64,000 nucleotides of DNA from Streptomyces cylindrosporus (GCF_022698165.1 NZ_JALDAY010000003.1:434001-498000), one strand, 5' to 3'. Counted from the stretch's first letter, positions 1-10,111 are shown. Translations and numbers: made by a program. Notes: generated by a model not told the origin, from the sequence alone.

Positions 1-2
1 TC

Positions 3-320
3 GCCGCGCTGGCCGTGGTGGCGCTGGGCGCGGCCGCGCTGCTGCTGCCGGCCCAGTCGACCATGCCGCGCGGCCTGATGGCCCTGTGGTTCGCGCTGCC
101 GCTGGCCCTGACGCTGAGCTGTCTCGCCATAGCCCGTATCGAGGTCCACCCCTACTCCCGATGGGCGTCTCCGGCCGGACAGCGGCTCCTGGGCACCCTC
201 GCGCGCCACACGGCGGGCGGCGACGACCGTACGTACCTCACGACCGTCGCCGTACGGGGCGTACGGGCGATCGGCGAACCGGATCTGCGCGCCGCCCTCA
301 CCCACCGCGACCAGTCGTAG
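3..320 (+). CDS. C-terminal part of a membrane protein (cut by window edge)
   Basis: An open frame enters from the left edge and stops at 318-320. The visible part starts with hydrophobic Ala/Leu/Val-rich segments that read as one or two membrane helices, then turns into a polar, basic tail with a 'RTYLTTVAVRGVRAI' stretch and no catalytic motif I recognise. The start lies outside the window, so family and full length cannot be judged. The next gene on the same strand follows after about 140 bp, so co-transcription is possible but not shown. Confidence 0.6.
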   Translation, partial: AALAVVALGAAALLLPAQSTMPRGLMALWFALPLALTLSCLAIARIEVHPYSRWASPAGQRLLGTLARHTAGGDDRTYLTTVAVRGVRAIGEPDLRAALTHRDQS

Positions 321-463
321 GGGGCGTTTTCCGGTCGGCGTGAACCGCACGCCGGGGGCGCACAGGGGTCATTGACGCCGACACCGCCGGGGCGGTGCTT
401 GCCTTCACCGACAGCCGAACGAAACATCCCTTTTGTCGCCGCCGTGCACCGAAGGGACACGCC

Positions 464-2041
464 ATGAGAGCAGCCGCGCTCTACTCGGCCGCCGGATCCT
501 TGCTCCTGACCACTCTCGCCGCGGCGCCGGCCGGCGGCGCGTCCGTCGTACCGGACACGGCCGCGGTCCAGGGCACCGCGGTGGCCGCCGCACGGGCCCG
601 GGCCGCCGGTATCGACTTCGGCAACTGCGCCGAGGCGCAGGACATGCCGGGGAGTCTGCAGTGCGGCACGGTGTCCGTGCCGCTCGACTACGCGGATCCG
701 GGCGGCAGGCAGATCAAGCTGACGGTCAGCCGGGTCCGGGCCACACACACCGACCCGCACAACAGCAAGCGCCGGGTGCCGCGGCAGGGCGCGCTGGTCT
801 TCAACCCGGGCGGGCCGGGCGGCGACGGCCTGTACTTCCCGCTGGTCGGTCTGCTGCCGGAGTGGAAGCGCATCGGTGCGGCGTACGACCTGGTCGGCTA
901 CTCCCCGCGCGGTGTCGGCCGCTCGGCGCCGCTGTCCTGCCAGGACCCCAAGCACTTCTTCAAGGCGCCCTCGCAGTCGCCGACGTACCCGTCGGAGTCG
1001 TACAAGAAGGAGCGCGTCGCGCAGGCGAAGGCGTACGCGCGCGGGTGCGCGAAGCGGGCGGGCGGTGCGCTGCGGCACTACAACTCGCTCAACAACGCGC
1101 GCGACCTGGACGTGCTGCGGGCGGCGCTGGGCGAGGACCGGCTCACCTTCATGGGGGCCTCCTACGGCACCTACTTCGGGGCGCTGTACGCGACGCTGTT
1201 CCCCTCCCACGTGCGGCGGATGGTGTTCGACTCGGCGGTGAACCCGGATCCGGAGCGGGTCTGGTACCGCAACAACCTCGACCAGTCGGCCGCGTTCGAG
1301 GGGCGCTGGACGGACTTCCGTGAGTGGATCGCCAAGCACGACGACGTGTACGGGCTGGGGCGGACCGCCGACTCGGTGCAGCGCAGCTACGAGCGAGCGA
1401 GCGCGCAGCTGGCGGCGGAACCGGCCGGGGGCAAGGTGGGGCCCGCGCAGCTGCAGGGGGCGTTTCTGACGGCCGGGTACTTCGACGACTACTGGCCGCA
1501 CCGGGCGCAGGCGCTGTCGGAGTACCTCAAGGGCGATCCGAAGCAGCTGATCGCGCAGGCGGCTCCGGTGGCGGGGGCGGCGGCCGAGGCGGAGAACTCC
1601 AACGCGGTGTACACGGCCGTCGAGTGCAACGACGCTCCCTGGCCGACGGACTTCCGCGTCTGGGACCGGGACAACACGCGGCTCGCGCGGGTGGCGCCGT
1701 TCGAGACGTGGGACAACGTGTGGATGAACCTGCCGTGCGCGTACTGGCCGGTGCCCCGGCAGGAGCCGGTGGATGTGCGGACCGGGCCGGGTGAGCTGCC
1801 GCCGACGATGATCCTCGCCGCCGAGCGGGACGCGGCCGCGCCTTATGAGGGGGCGCTGGAGCTGCACCGGCGGTTGTCGGGGTCGGTGCTGGTGACAGAG
1901 CGGGACGCGGGGACGCACGGGATCGCGGGCGGGCCGAACCGGTGCGTCAACGGCTACCTGGACGCGTACCTGTTGGAAGGGCGGACGCCGGTACGGCGCG
2001 CGGCCTGCGCACCGCACCGGGAGCCCCAGCCCGCTCGTTGA
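464..2041 (+). CDS. Secreted alpha/beta hydrolase, tripeptidyl aminopeptidase (TAP) type
   Basis: This 525-residue protein begins with a typical Sec signal peptide (hydrophobic stretch around residues 8-28, then AxA-like sites). The alpha/beta-hydrolase fold is shown by NPGGPGGDG (oxyanion loop, about residues 114-122) and GASYGT, whose Ser233 is the expected nucleophile. A C-terminal DAAAPYEGA segment and a GTHGI near the end fit the Asp and His of the triad. The layout matches the S33-type secreted TAP/SCO-like peptidases of Streptomyces, which remove short peptides from the N-termini of substrates outside the cell. Start chosen at ATG 464, with a GAAGGGA ribosome site just upstream. It ends base-to-base with the stop of the convergent hemQ. 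Exact substrate unknown. Confidence 0.85.
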   Translation: MRAAALYSAAGSLLLTTLAAAPAGGASVVPDTAAVQGTAVAAARARAAGIDFGNCAEAQDMPGSLQCGTVSVPLDYADPGGRQIKLTVSRVRATHTDPHNSKRRVPRQGALVFNPGGPGGDGLYFPLVGLLPEWKRIGAAYDLVGYSPRGVGRSAPLSCQDPKHFFKAPSQSPTYPSESYKKERVAQAKAYARGCAKRAGGALRHYNSLNNARDLDVLRAALGEDRLTFMGASYGTYFGALYATLFPSHVRRMVFDSAVNPDPERVWYRNNLDQSAAFEGRWTDFREWIAKHDDVYGLGRTADSVQRSYERASAQLAAEPAGGKVGPAQLQGAFLTAGYFDDYWPHRAQALSEYLKGDPKQLIAQAAPVAGAAAEAENSNAVYTAVECNDAPWPTDFRVWDRDNTRLARVAPFETWDNVWMNLPCAYWPVPRQEPVDVRTGPGELPPTMILAAERDAAAPYEGALELHRRLSGSVLVTERDAGTHGIAGGPNRCVNGYLDAYLLEGRTPVRRAACAPHREPQPAR

Positions 2042-2773
2042 TCAGGCAAGGCCCGCCACAAGCTCCGCGAGGTCCTTGCGGCGGCCCGTGTAGAACGGGA
2101 CCTCCTCGCGGACGTGCATACGGGCCTCCGAGGCGCGCAGGTGGCGCATGAGGTCGACGATGCGGTACAGCTCGTCGGCCTCGAAGGCGAGGATCCACTC
2201 GTAGTCGCCGAGCGAGAAGGACGCGACGGTGTTGGCGCGGACGTCGGGGTAGCCGCGGGCCATCTTGCCGTGGTCGGCGAGCATGCGGCGGCGGTCCTCG
2301 TCGGGCAGCAGGTACCAGTCGTAGGAGCGCACGAAGGGGTACACGCTCACGTAGTTGCGCGGCGTCTCGTCGGCGAGGAACGCGGGGATGTGCGACCGGT
2401 TGAACTCGGCGGGGCGGTGCAGCGCCATGTTCGACCAGACCGGCTCCAGGGCGCGGCCCAGCTTCGTGCGGCGGAAGAGGTTGTACGCCTCCTGCAGCTG
2501 GTCGCTGGTCTCCGCGTGCCACCAGATCATGAGGTCGGCGTCGGCGCGCAGCCCGGACACGTCGTACGTGCCGCGGATCGTCACGTCCTTGGCGGCGAGC
2601 TGGTCGAAGAGCTCCTGGACCTCGTCGGCGTAGCCCGCGCGGTCCTCGGGCAGCACGTCCTTCAGCTTGAAGACCGACCACAGGGTGTAGCGGATGACCT
2701 CGTTGAGGTCCTTGGCCAGCTTGCCCTTGTTCGGGATCCGGGCGGCCTCGGTGGTGGGGGCGTCGTCACTCAT
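2042..2773 (-). CDS. hemQ: HemQ, coproheme decarboxylase (chlorite dismutase family)
   Basis: A 243-residue cytoplasmic protein of the chlorite dismutase-like family. In Gram-positive bacteria HemQ (ChdC) carries out the last step of the coproporphyrin-dependent haem pathway, the oxidative decarboxylation of coproheme III to haem b. Seen here are the family blocks [10 protein letters not shown] near the N-terminus, [20 protein letters not shown] in the middle and [18 protein letters not shown] near the C-terminus. It starts five bases after the hemG stop, so the two are almost certainly one operon and act on consecutive steps. ATG 2773 is preferred over the ATG three codons upstream because GAGGGA sits close to it; the exact start is slightly uncertain. 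Confidence 0.93.
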   Translation of the reverse strand: MSDDAPTTEAARIPNKGKLAKDLNEVIRYTLWSVFKLKDVLPEDRAGYADEVQELFDQLAAKDVTIRGTYDVSGLRADADLMIWWHAETSDQLQEAYNLFRRTKLGRALEPVWSNMALHRPAEFNRSHIPAFLADETPRNYVSVYPFVRSYDWYLLPDEDRRRMLADHGKMARGYPDVRANTVASFSLGDYEWILAFEADELYRIVDLMRHLRASEARMHVREEVPFYTGRRKDLAELVAGLA

Positions 2774-2778
2774 GTCCC

Positions 2779-4239
2779 TCATTCTCCCGCTCCGCCGTGC
2801 AGGCTCTGCACCGGGTTGGCGGTGAGCTCCCGCAAGGCTCTGAGGTCGCCGTCGAGCTGGTCGACCGCCGCGTACGCGCTCGCGATGCAGGCGGGGATGC
2901 CGACGCCGTCGTACTGCGCGCCGCACACCGCGAGGCCCGGGAGCTTGGCGACGTGTTCGCGGATGCGGGCCACGCGCGCGTGGTGGCCGACGGGGTACTG
3001 GGGCAGGCCGTCGGTCCAGCGGGTGACGCGGGTGGCGACCGGCGTGGCGTCGAGGCCGGTGGCCTCGCGCAGGTCGTGGCGGGAGACGTCCACCAGGTCG
3101 GCGTCCTCGCGGCCGAGGATCTCCGTCTCGCCGTACCGGCCGACCGAGGTGCGCAGGACCAGCAGGTCGGGGTTCTCGTCGGCGATCCAGCCCCACTTCT
3201 GCGAGGCGAACGTCGAGGCCTTGATGGTGCGCCCGTCGACCGGCGGTACGAGGAAGCCGCTGCCCTCGGGGAGGGCGGTGTCGGCGCGGCGGTAGGCGAG
3301 GGTGATCAGGGCCATGGAGGCGTACTCGACGCCGGCGAGCTCGGTGGCGGCGGCGGGGGCCTCGGCGCGCAGGAGGGTGGCGGCGACGGGGGCGGGGACG
3401 GCGAGGACGACGGCGTCTGCGTGCAGCACGCGGTCGGCGGTGACGACGCGCCAACCGGTCGCGGCCTCGCGGCGCAGCTCCGTCACGGGTGCCCCGGTGA
3501 CGATCTCGCCGCCCGCCGCCCGCACCGCCTCGGCGACCGCGAGGGGCAGGGTGCCGACGCCGCCCTCGATGCCCATGAACACCGGGCCCGTCTGGTGGGC
3601 CGCGGCCGCCTTCGCCTGGATCTCGCGGACGGCCTGGGTCAGGGAGTCGTGCGTCTTCGCCGCCTGGTACAGCTGCGGGACCGCCGAGCGCATCGAGATG
3701 CGGTACGCGTCGCCCGCGTACACGCCGCCCAGCAGGGGTTCCACCAGGCGGTCGACGACCTCCCGGCCGAGGCGCTCGGCCACGTACTCCCCGACGGCCA
3801 CGTCGTCGCCGACCTCCGTGCGGGGCAGGTCGGCGTCGCGCTCGATGCGGGCGAGGCCCTCGTCCGAGAGGACGCCGGAGAGGGCGGCGGCGGTGCCGGG
3901 GACGCCCATGACGTGGCCCTTGGGCATGGGGCGCAGGGCTCCGCGGGTCCAGATCGAGGCCGTCGCCGTGGCCGGCGGCTGGAGGCGGTCGGTGAGGCCC
4001 ACCTCGCGCGCGAGAGCGACCGCTTCCGGTCTGCGGGCCAGCATCGACTCGGCGCCGAGGTCCACCCGCGCACCCGCGATCTCGCCCGGCAGCAGCTTGC
4101 CGCCGACGCGGTCCGACGCCTCCAGCACGGTCACCCGCGCGCCCCGCGCCAGCAGCCGGTGAGCGGCGGCCAGCCCCGCGATGCCGGCCCCGATGACGAC
4201 GACCTGGCCCGCACCCGTACGACTCTGAACTTCGCGCAT
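2779..4239 (-). CDS. hemG: Coproporphyrinogen III / protoporphyrinogen oxidase
   Basis: A 486-residue flavoprotein. [17 protein letters not shown] (residues 13-29) is an ADP-binding GxGxxG fold for FAD, followed by [10 protein letters not shown], and [12 protein letters not shown] and [11 protein letters not shown] blocks typical of the HemG/HemY oxidases. In actinobacteria this enzyme oxidises coproporphyrinogen III to coproporphyrin III, feeding ferrochelatase and then HemQ, whose gene follows five bases downstream. Also named hemY or cgoX in other systems. ATG start at 4237-4239; the roughly 160-bp gap to the divergent DUF4349 gene should hold both promoters. Confidence 0.92.
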   Translation of the reverse strand: MREVQSRTGAGQVVVIGAGIAGLAAAHRLLARGARVTVLEASDRVGGKLLPGEIAGARVDLGAESMLARRPEAVALAREVGLTDRLQPPATATASIWTRGALRPMPKGHVMGVPGTAAALSGVLSDEGLARIERDADLPRTEVGDDVAVGEYVAERLGREVVDRLVEPLLGGVYAGDAYRISMRSAVPQLYQAAKTHDSLTQAVREIQAKAAAAHQTGPVFMGIEGGVGTLPLAVAEAVRAAGGEIVTGAPVTELRREAATGWRVVTADRVLHADAVVLAVPAPVAATLLRAEAPAAATELAGVEYASMALITLAYRRADTALPEGSGFLVPPVDGRTIKASTFASQKWGWIADENPDLLVLRTSVGRYGETEILGREDADLVDVSRHDLREATGLDATPVATRVTRWTDGLPQYPVGHHARVARIREHVAKLPGLAVCGAQYDGVGIPACIASAYAAVDQLDGDLRALRELTANPVQSLHGGAGE

Positions 4240-4397
4240 GTCCCCAGCCTCTCAGACCCCACTGACAGCCCGTCCCCGCCCCGGTGTCCTGCACGAGTCC
4301 CGACCGTGACCGCATCGGGACCGGCCCTGCCCAACGTCCGTGCCGCGCCCGGCGTCGAAGAAGCGTCAGTCGTCAAGACCCTCGGGGGTACGCCCAC

Positions 4398-5312
4398 ATG
4401 CGCGCACGACGTTCCGTACGACCTGTCCACGCCCTGACCGGGCTGCTGCTGGCCACGGCGCTCGCCCTGACCGGATGCAGCAGCGGCGCGAACGACAGCG
4501 GCTCCGGCGGCAAGGCCGCGGACGGCGCCGCCGCCCAGAGCGACGCCAAGGGGGCCGCCCCCGGCGGCGCGAAGGAGGCGAACGGCGCGGAGGCGACCCG
4601 CGCGCCGAACCTCACGGTGAGTCACATCATCCGCACCGCGTCCCTGACCGTGCAGGTCAAGGACGTGCCGAAGGCCCTGGACGAGGCCCGCACCACCACC
4701 GAGAACGCGGGCGGTTACGTCGGAAACGAGACCACCAGCCGGGACGACGAGGGCCGCGAGCACACGCGCGTGGTGCTGCGTGTGCCGGTCGAGAAGTACG
4801 ACGAGGTTCTCGCCGGCCTCCAGGGCGCGGGCAAGCTCCTGGAGCGCACCGCGAAGGCCCAGGACGTCACCGACCAGGTCGTCGACGTGGACAGCCGCGT
4901 CAGGTCGCAGCGGGCCAGCGTGGCCCGGGTCCGCGAGCTGATGGACCGGGCGACCAAGCTGAGCGACGTCGTGGAGCTGGAGGGCGAGTTGAGCAGCCGG
5001 GAGGCCGACCTGGAGGCACTGCTCGCCCAGCAGGCGTCCCTGAAGGACCGCACCAGCCTGGCCACCATCACGTTGTCCCTGTCCGAGGCGCCGGTGAAGA
5101 AGGCGGCGGCGAAGGACGAGGACCCCGGCTTCCTGGACGCGCTGTCCGGCGGCTGGAACGCGTTCGTGACGATGCTGCGCTGGCTGGCGGTGGCCTTCGG
5201 CGCGGTGCTGCCGTTCGCCGCGGTGGCCGCCGTGCTCGTGCTGGCGTGGCTGCGGCTGGTTCGGCCCCGGGTACGAACCACCACCCCCGAGGAGAACCGC
5301 GGGCAGGACTGA
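4398..5312 (+). CDS. DUF4349 domain membrane-anchored lipoprotein
   Basis: A 304-residue protein with an N-terminal lipoprotein signal (RSVRPVHALTGLLLATALALTGC), a Ser/Gly/Ala-rich linker, then a region of about 150 residues (IIRTASLTVQVKDVPKAL to SLKDRTSLATITLSLSE) that matches the DUF4349 pattern, including a predicted coiled coil (VARVRELMDRATKLSDVVELEGELSSREADLEALL, split here as two overlapping helices), and one C-terminal membrane helix (WLAVAFGAVLPFAAVAAVLVL). It therefore seems tethered at both ends outside the membrane. Function unknown. ATG 4398 was chosen since it directly precedes the Arg-rich signal peptide; in-frame codons continue upstream without a better ribosome site. Confidence 0.75.
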   Translation: MRARRSVRPVHALTGLLLATALALTGCSSGANDSGSGGKAADGAAAQSDAKGAAPGGAKEANGAEATRAPNLTVSHIIRTASLTVQVKDVPKALDEARTTTENAGGYVGNETTSRDDEGREHTRVVLRVPVEKYDEVLAGLQGAGKLLERTAKAQDVTDQVVDVDSRVRSQRASVARVRELMDRATKLSDVVELEGELSSREADLEALLAQQASLKDRTSLATITLSLSEAPVKKAAAKDEDPGFLDALSGGWNAFVTMLRWLAVAFGAVLPFAAVAAVLVLAWLRLVRPRVRTTTPEENRGQD

Positions 5313-5339
5313 AATGCCCTGCCCCCGTAGCGTGTTCGC

Positions 5340-6725
5340 ATGAGCATGAGCGCTGCGAGGGAACGACTGGTCGTGATCGGCGGCGACGCCGCGGGGATGT
5401 CCGCGGCGTCGCAGGCACGCCGCCTGAAGGGCCCGGACGAGCTGGAGATCGTGGCCTTCGAGCGCGGCCACTTCACCTCGTACTCCGCGTGCGGCATCCC
5501 GTACTGGGTGGGCGGTGACGTCGAGGAGCGGGACCGGCTGATCGCCCGTACGCCCGAGGAGCACCGCGCGCGGGACATCGACCTGCGGATGCGTACGGAG
5601 GTCACCGAGATCGACGTGGCGAACGGGCGGGTACGCGCGCGTGACGTCGATTCCGGGGAGGAGTCCTGGACGTCGTACGACAAACTCGTGATCGCGACCG
5701 GCGCCCGCCCGATCCGCCCGGACATGCCGGGCGCGGACGCCCCCGGGGTGCACGGGGTGCAGACGCTCGACGACGGGCAGGCGCTGCTGGACTCGCTCGC
5801 ACGCACGCGTGGCCGTCGCGCGGTGGTCGTCGGGGCCGGGTACATCGGCGTGGAGATGGCCGAGGCGATGATCAACCGGGGCTACGAGGTGACCGTCGTC
5901 AACCGGGGCAGCGAGCCGATGTCGACCCTCGATCCGGACATGGGCCGCCTGGTGCACGACGCCATGCAGGGCATGGGCATCGCCATGGTCAACGACGCCG
6001 AGGTCACCAAGATCCTCACCGGCGAGGACGGCCGGGTGCGGGCGGTGGCCACGGAGGCCGCCGAGTACCCGGCGGACGTGGTGGTGCTGGGCATCGGCGT
6101 GCGCCCCGAGACGGCGCTGGCGAAGGCCGCGGGGCTGCCGCTGGGGGCTCACGGCGGGCTGCTCACCGACCTCGCCATGCGGGTGCGCGGGTACGAGAAC
6201 ATCTGGGCCGGCGGGGACTGCGTGGAGGTCCTGGACCTGGTGTCGGGCCAGGAGCGGCACATCGCGCTGGGCACCCACGCCAACAAGCACGGGCAGGTCA
6301 TCGGCGCGAACGCCGGGGGCGACTACGCGACCTTCCCCGGTGTGGTCGGCACCGCCGTCTCCAAGGTCTGCGACCTGGAGATCGCCCGCACCGGCCTGCG
6401 CGAGAAGGACGCGCGCAGGGCCGGGCTGCAGTACGTGACGGTCACCATCGAGTCGACCAGCCGGGCGGGCTACTACCCGAACGCCGCCCCCATGACGGTG
6501 AAGATGCTCGCCGAGCGCCGCACGGGGCGGCTGCTAGGCGTGCAGATCGTGGGCCGGGAGGGCGCGGGCAAGCGGGTCGACATCGCGGCGGTGGCCCTCA
6601 CGGCCGGGATGACGGTGGAGCAGATGACGGCCCTGGACCTGGGCTACGCCCCGCCGTTCAGCCCGGTCTGGGACCCCGTACTGGTGGCCGCCCGCAAGGC
6701 CACCGCGAAGGTACGCGCCTCCTGA
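5340..6725 (+). CDS. FAD-dependent pyridine nucleotide-disulfide oxidoreductase, CoA-disulfide reductase-like
   Basis: A 461-residue flavoprotein with FAD fold VVIGGDAAGMSAASQARR near the N-terminus, SACGIPYWVGG with the single redox cysteine of the CoA-disulfide reductase/NADH oxidase group, the NAD(P)-binding fold VVVGAGYIGVEMAEA near residue 165, the second FAD motif NIWAGGDCVE, and a C-terminal dimerisation domain. The family reduces CoA disulfide or oxidises NADH in the cytoplasm; single Cys rather than CxxxxC rules out classical disulfide reductases. There is no rhodanese extension. Start ATG 5340 has a poor ribosome site; ATG 5346 is possible. Substrate not determined. Confidence 0.85.
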   Translation: MSMSAARERLVVIGGDAAGMSAASQARRLKGPDELEIVAFERGHFTSYSACGIPYWVGGDVEERDRLIARTPEEHRARDIDLRMRTEVTEIDVANGRVRARDVDSGEESWTSYDKLVIATGARPIRPDMPGADAPGVHGVQTLDDGQALLDSLARTRGRRAVVVGAGYIGVEMAEAMINRGYEVTVVNRGSEPMSTLDPDMGRLVHDAMQGMGIAMVNDAEVTKILTGEDGRVRAVATEAAEYPADVVVLGIGVRPETALAKAAGLPLGAHGGLLTDLAMRVRGYENIWAGGDCVEVLDLVSGQERHIALGTHANKHGQVIGANAGGDYATFPGVVGTAVSKVCDLEIARTGLREKDARRAGLQYVTVTIESTSRAGYYPNAAPMTVKMLAERRTGRLLGVQIVGREGAGKRVDIAAVALTAGMTVEQMTALDLGYAPPFSPVWDPVLVAARKATAKVRAS

Positions 6726-6737
6726 TGGGCCTGCCGG

Positions 6738-7067
6738 CTACGCCGAGCCGTTGATGCGCTCGATGGCCTGGCGGGCCTGCTCGGCCGGCGGCCGCGGCGG
6801 CAGCGAGGAGACGGAGGCCGTGGTCGTCACGGCCACCGGCTGCTCCCCGGCCGGCTTGGCGTGCGCGGCCGCGGGCCGCGTGGACCTGAGACGGTTGCTC
6901 ACCGCCTCGTCGAGGGTCACCGGCCGCTGCATCTGCGAGGCCAGCCGGCCGGCCTCCTGGCCCAGCCTGGCCACGTCCTCCCAGGGCAGTTGGATCACCA
7001 GGGCCAGCTCGGCCTCGCCGTTCGGCAGGGCCTGGACCGGCAGCGGAGGAGTAACTCGGTCGTTCAT
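6738..7067 (-). CDS. Conserved hypothetical protein, 109 residues
   Basis: A small acidic-to-neutral protein starting MNDRVTPPLPVQ, with a central segment ELALVIQLPWEDVARLGQEAGRLA that looks helical and amphipathic, then a Pro/Ala/Thr-rich tail ending ARQAIERINGSA. No signal peptide, membrane segment or known catalytic motif. It is convergent with the flavoprotein gene (12-bp gap) and divergent from the rhomboid gene. ATG at 7065-7067 with GAGGAAC upstream. Coding status rests on its length, start signal and codon pattern; function unknown. Confidence 0.6.
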   Translation of the reverse strand: MNDRVTPPLPVQALPNGEAELALVIQLPWEDVARLGQEAGRLASQMQRPVTLDEAVSNRLRSTRPAAAHAKPAGEQPVAVTTTASVSSLPPRPPAEQARQAIERINGSA

Positions 7068-7194
7068 CGCCTGTTCCTCACGTCGTCCCCGCGACCCGCC
7101 TTCCCCGCGCCGCGGGCGGTTGCCGAGTCATACGCACGCGCGCGTGCCCGCGTTCACTCAGGTTCGCCCCGCTCATCGCGGGCACTAATCCCTT

Positions 7195-8022
7195 GTGGTC
7201 ATCCCCGTCCATGACGTGAACCCGGTGCGCCGCACCCCCTGGGTGACGTACGCGCTGATCGCCGCGAACGTGTACGTCTTCCTGGCCACGCCCGGCATAG
7301 CGGGCTCGGTGGCCGGCGGCAGCGACCTGGCGCAGCTGTGCCATCTGCAGGCGTTCCTGGACCACTACGCGGCGGTGCCGCGGGAGCTGATCCACCACCA
7401 GATGCCGCGCATGGTCCCCACGGGGGACGTGGGCAGAGGCGCCGGCGGCGCGCTCGGCTGCGTGGTGGCCCCGCCGGGCTACGACAAGTCGCCCGCCCTG
7501 TCGGTCTTCACCGCGATGTTCCTGCACGGCAGTTGGCTGCACCTGCTGGGCAACATGCTGTTCCTGCTGATCTTCGGCAACAACGTCGAGGACCGCATGG
7601 GGCATGTGCGGTACCTGCTCTTCTACGTCGTCTGCGGCTATGCGGCGGGATACGGCTTCGCGCTGCTCAACGCCGACTCGTCCGACCCGCTGATCGGCGC
7701 CTCGGGCGCCATCGCGGGCGTGCTGGGCGCCTATCTGGTGCTGTATCCGAAGGCCAGGGTCTGGGTCCTCGTCCCGTTCCTGATCTTCCTGCCGCTCCGG
7801 CTGCCGGCCTGGCTGGTGCTGGGCTTCTGGTTCGTGCTGCAGGCGGTCTACTCGTCCGGCGAGGGCGTCTCCGACGCCGGGACGGTGGCGTACGCCGCCC
7901 ATGTGGTGGGCTTCCTGGCCGGGATGCTGCTCGCCTGGCCGCTCAAGCCGGGCACTCCCCCGCCGCCGGAACCGCGCGGCCTGCTGTTCGGCAGGCGGGC
8001 ACGGCCCCGGCACACCTGGTGA
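7195..8022 (+). CDS. Rhomboid-family intramembrane serine protease
   Basis: A 275-residue polytopic membrane protein. LHGSWLHLLGNMLFL (about residues 110-124) supplies the conserved His/Asn region of rhomboids, GASGAIAGVLGAY carries the catalytic serine (Ser170), and AYAAHVVGFLAG carries the catalytic histidine (His236); these three blocks lie in predicted membrane helices. Rhomboids cleave single-pass membrane proteins within the bilayer. There is no extra cytoplasmic domain apart from a basic C-terminal tail. GTG start at 7195. The gene ends two bases before the stop of convergent hemE. Confidence 0.92.
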   Translation: MVIPVHDVNPVRRTPWVTYALIAANVYVFLATPGIAGSVAGGSDLAQLCHLQAFLDHYAAVPRELIHHQMPRMVPTGDVGRGAGGALGCVVAPPGYDKSPALSVFTAMFLHGSWLHLLGNMLFLLIFGNNVEDRMGHVRYLLFYVVCGYAAGYGFALLNADSSDPLIGASGAIAGVLGAYLVLYPKARVWVLVPFLIFLPLRLPAWLVLGFWFVLQAVYSSGEGVSDAGTVAYAAHVVGFLAGMLLAWPLKPGTPPPPEPRGLLFGRRARPRHTW

Positions 8023-8023
8023 G

Positions 8024-9082
8024 TCAGCGGGCGGTGCGCGTGTGGACGTACTCCACGAGGCGGGTCAGGGCGTCCGGGTCGGTGGACGGCATGACGCCGT
8101 GGCCGAGGTTGAAGACGTGGCCCTCCAGGCCCGCGGCGGCTTCCAGCACCTCGTCGGTCTTGGCCTCGACGGCCTCCGTGGTGGCGAACAGGACCGTCGG
8201 GTCGAGGTTGCCCTGCAGCGCCTTGCCGGGGCCGACGCGGCGGGCGGCCTCGTCCAGCGGGACCCGCCAGTCGACGCCGACGACGTCCGCGCCGGCCTCG
8301 CCCATGAGCTTCAGCAGCTCGCCGCATCCGACACCGAAGTGGATGCGCGGCACGCCGTAACCGGCGACGGCCTCCAGGACCTTCGCGGAGGCGGGCATCA
8401 CCGAGCGCCGGTAGTCGGCGGGGGCGAGGGCGCCGACCCAGGAGTCGAAGAGCTGGATCGCGGAGGCGCCGGCCTCGATCTGCACCTTGAGGAAGGCGGC
8501 CGTGATGTCGGCGAGCCGGTCGAGCAGGTCGGCCCAGAGCTCCGGGTCGCCGTACATCATCGCCTTGGCGTTCTCGTACGTGCGCGACGGACCGCCCTCG
8601 ACGAGGTAACTCGCGAGGGTGAAAGGCGCGCCGGCGAAGCCGATGAGCGGGGTGGCGCCGAGTTCGCGGGTGAGCAGGCCGATGGCCTCGGTGACGTACG
8701 AGACGTCGTCGGGGGTCAGGTCACGCAGTCGGGCCAGGTCGGCGCGGGTGCGGATCGGCTTCTCGACGACCGGGCCGACGCCGGGCCTGATGTCGAGGTC
8801 GATGCCGATCGCCTTGAGCGGGACGACGATGTCGCTGAAGTAGACCGCGGCGTCGACGCCGTGCCGGCGGACCGGCTGGAGGGTGATCTCCGCGGCCAGT
8901 TCGGGCCGCATGCAGGACTCCAGCATCGGGATGCCCTCGCGGACCTTGCGGTACTCCGGGAGTGAGCGCCCGGCCTGGCGCATGAACCACACCGGCGTGT
9001 GCGGCACGGGCTCGCGTCGGCAGGCCCTGAGAAAGGCGGAGTCGTAGGTCGCGGACTGCTGCGGGGTGTCGTTGGCGCTCAC
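8024..9082 (-). CDS. hemE: Uroporphyrinogen III decarboxylase
   Basis: A 352-residue cytoplasmic enzyme that removes four carboxyl groups from uroporphyrinogen III to give coproporphyrinogen III, the substrate of the hemG product encoded 4 kb away. Signature [16 protein letters not shown] near residue 26 is the UroD signature 1, with [29 protein letters not shown] (signature 2), [10 protein letters not shown] and NLGHGVMP following. Length matches bacterial HemE. GTG 9082 is the best start because it lies just before the conserved N-terminus; longer versions would add an Arg-rich stretch with no ribosome site. Confidence 0.95.
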   Translation of the reverse strand: MSANDTPQQSATYDSAFLRACRREPVPHTPVWFMRQAGRSLPEYRKVREGIPMLESCMRPELAAEITLQPVRRHGVDAAVYFSDIVVPLKAIGIDLDIRPGVGPVVEKPIRTRADLARLRDLTPDDVSYVTEAIGLLTRELGATPLIGFAGAPFTLASYLVEGGPSRTYENAKAMMYGDPELWADLLDRLADITAAFLKVQIEAGASAIQLFDSWVGALAPADYRRSVMPASAKVLEAVAGYGVPRIHFGVGCGELLKLMGEAGADVVGVDWRVPLDEAARRVGPGKALQGNLDPTVLFATTEAVEAKTDEVLEAAAGLEGHVFNLGHGVMPSTDPDALTRLVEYVHTRTAR

Positions 9083-9191
9083 GGGGCAAGTCTTGCACGA
9101 CGGTGGAGTTCGCCCCGCCGCGCGTGGGGGTTCGCGCACAGCCGGGTGTCTTGCCCTGCACGAAGGCCCGGTTCCCCTTAATCTTCCCCGC

Positions 9192-9860
9192 ATGGCTGCG
9201 GCTCAGGGACGACTGTCGGACGGCGCTGACGGAATGGACGACACCAAGGAGGGGGACCGGGATGGGAGCGGTACGGCTCCGCCGGCCTTCCTGGCCGCGG
9301 TGCAGGCGCTGCGTGGCAGCCGGCTGAGGCCGCAGATCGAGATCGAGTCGACGCGGGCGCCCCAGCGGCTCGCGCCGTTCGCGTACGCGCTGGAGGCCAC
9401 CGTCGTCGACGGTGACCAGGACCTGGCCGACGGCCGGCTGGTGCTGCTGCACGACCCGGACGGGCACGAGGCCTGGCGGGGCGCCTTCCGGCTGGTGACG
9501 CTGGTGCGTGCCGAGCTGGAGCCGGAGATGGCGGCGGACCCGCTGCTGCCGGAGGTGTGCTGGTCCTGGCTGACCGGGGCGCTGAGCGCGCGCGGACTGT
9601 CGTACGGCGAACCGAGCGGGACCGTCACGCGGGCGAGCTCGCACTACTTCGGCGGGCTCGCGGAGCGCCCGGCGGCCTCGCAGATCGAGATCCGGGCCTC
9701 CTGGACGCCCCGGGAGGGCCTGGGCGGGGTGCCGGACACGGCGGCCCACCTGGCCTCCTGGTGCGATCTGCTGGCCCAGGTCGCGGGGCTGCCGCCGGCC
9801 GCACCGGGCGACGCGTCCGTGGTGACGCTGCCGCAGCGCCGCGATCCCCAGTCCCGCTGA
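9192..9860 (+). CDS. DUF3000 family protein
   Basis: A cytoplasmic protein of about 222 residues of the actinobacterial DUF3000 family: [35 protein letters not shown] (overlapping segments), [38 protein letters not shown] and a [17 protein letters not shown] end. Gene order hemE (divergent) - DUF3000 - whiI matches other Streptomyces. Function unknown. ATG 9192 is taken as start; ATG 9234 is an alternative that keeps the whole conserved part. A T-tailed hairpin follows at 9884. Confidence 0.75.
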   Translation: MAAAQGRLSDGADGMDDTKEGDRDGSGTAPPAFLAAVQALRGSRLRPQIEIESTRAPQRLAPFAYALEATVVDGDQDLADGRLVLLHDPDGHEAWRGAFRLVTLVRAELEPEMAADPLLPEVCWSWLTGALSARGLSYGEPSGTVTRASSHYFGGLAERPAASQIEIRASWTPREGLGGVPDTAAHLASWCDLLAQVAGLPPAAPGDASVVTLPQRRDPQSR

Positions 9861-9883
9861 CGTCCATGACGTCGATGTGAGTC

Positions 9884-9908
9884 ACGGCGGCCGTCGTCCG
9901 GCCGCCGT
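9884..9908 (+). terminator. Rho-independent terminator after the DUF3000 gene
   Basis: Perfect 10-bp stem ACGGCGGCCG / CGGCCGCCGT with a five-base loop, followed directly by a T run (TTTTTGTC). It lies 24 bases after the DUF3000 stop. Confidence 0.85.
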
Positions 9909-10041
9909 TTTTGTCATCGTTTTGTCGATACGGCCACTTTCAATCATGAACCGGCCCTCGAACGAACCGATTCGTTCACCGAACGATCGACCACGTGTCC
10001 GAATTGCACAGATTTCCACTCACTAAATCGTGATCTTTCAC

Positions 10042-10069
10042 TAAAGGGCTCCGGGTTTGGTGCCGAAGA
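10042..10069 (+). promoter_or_regulatory. Putative sigma-WhiG promoter of whiI
   Basis: TAAA at 10042-10045 and GCCGAAGA at 10062-10069 are separated by 16 bases, close to the known sigma-WhiG pattern TAAA-N15/16-GCCGATAA. It lies about 45 bases upstream of the whiI start, and whiI is an established direct sigma-WhiG target in S. coelicolor. A further inverted repeat GAACGAA-CCGA-TTCGTTC (9960-9977) lies upstream and could bind a regulator. Confidence 0.65.
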
Positions 10070-10111
10070 CGACTGTGACCTTCAAAGCCGTCCCGCACCC
10101 CAGGAGGCCTG

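Noticed and set aside
152..2017. Very long open frame on the minus strand opposite the secreted hydrolase gene
   Set aside because: Arg/Pro/His-rich translation without motifs, a high-GC shadow of the real gene on the plus strand; many similar frames in the window were left out for the same reason.
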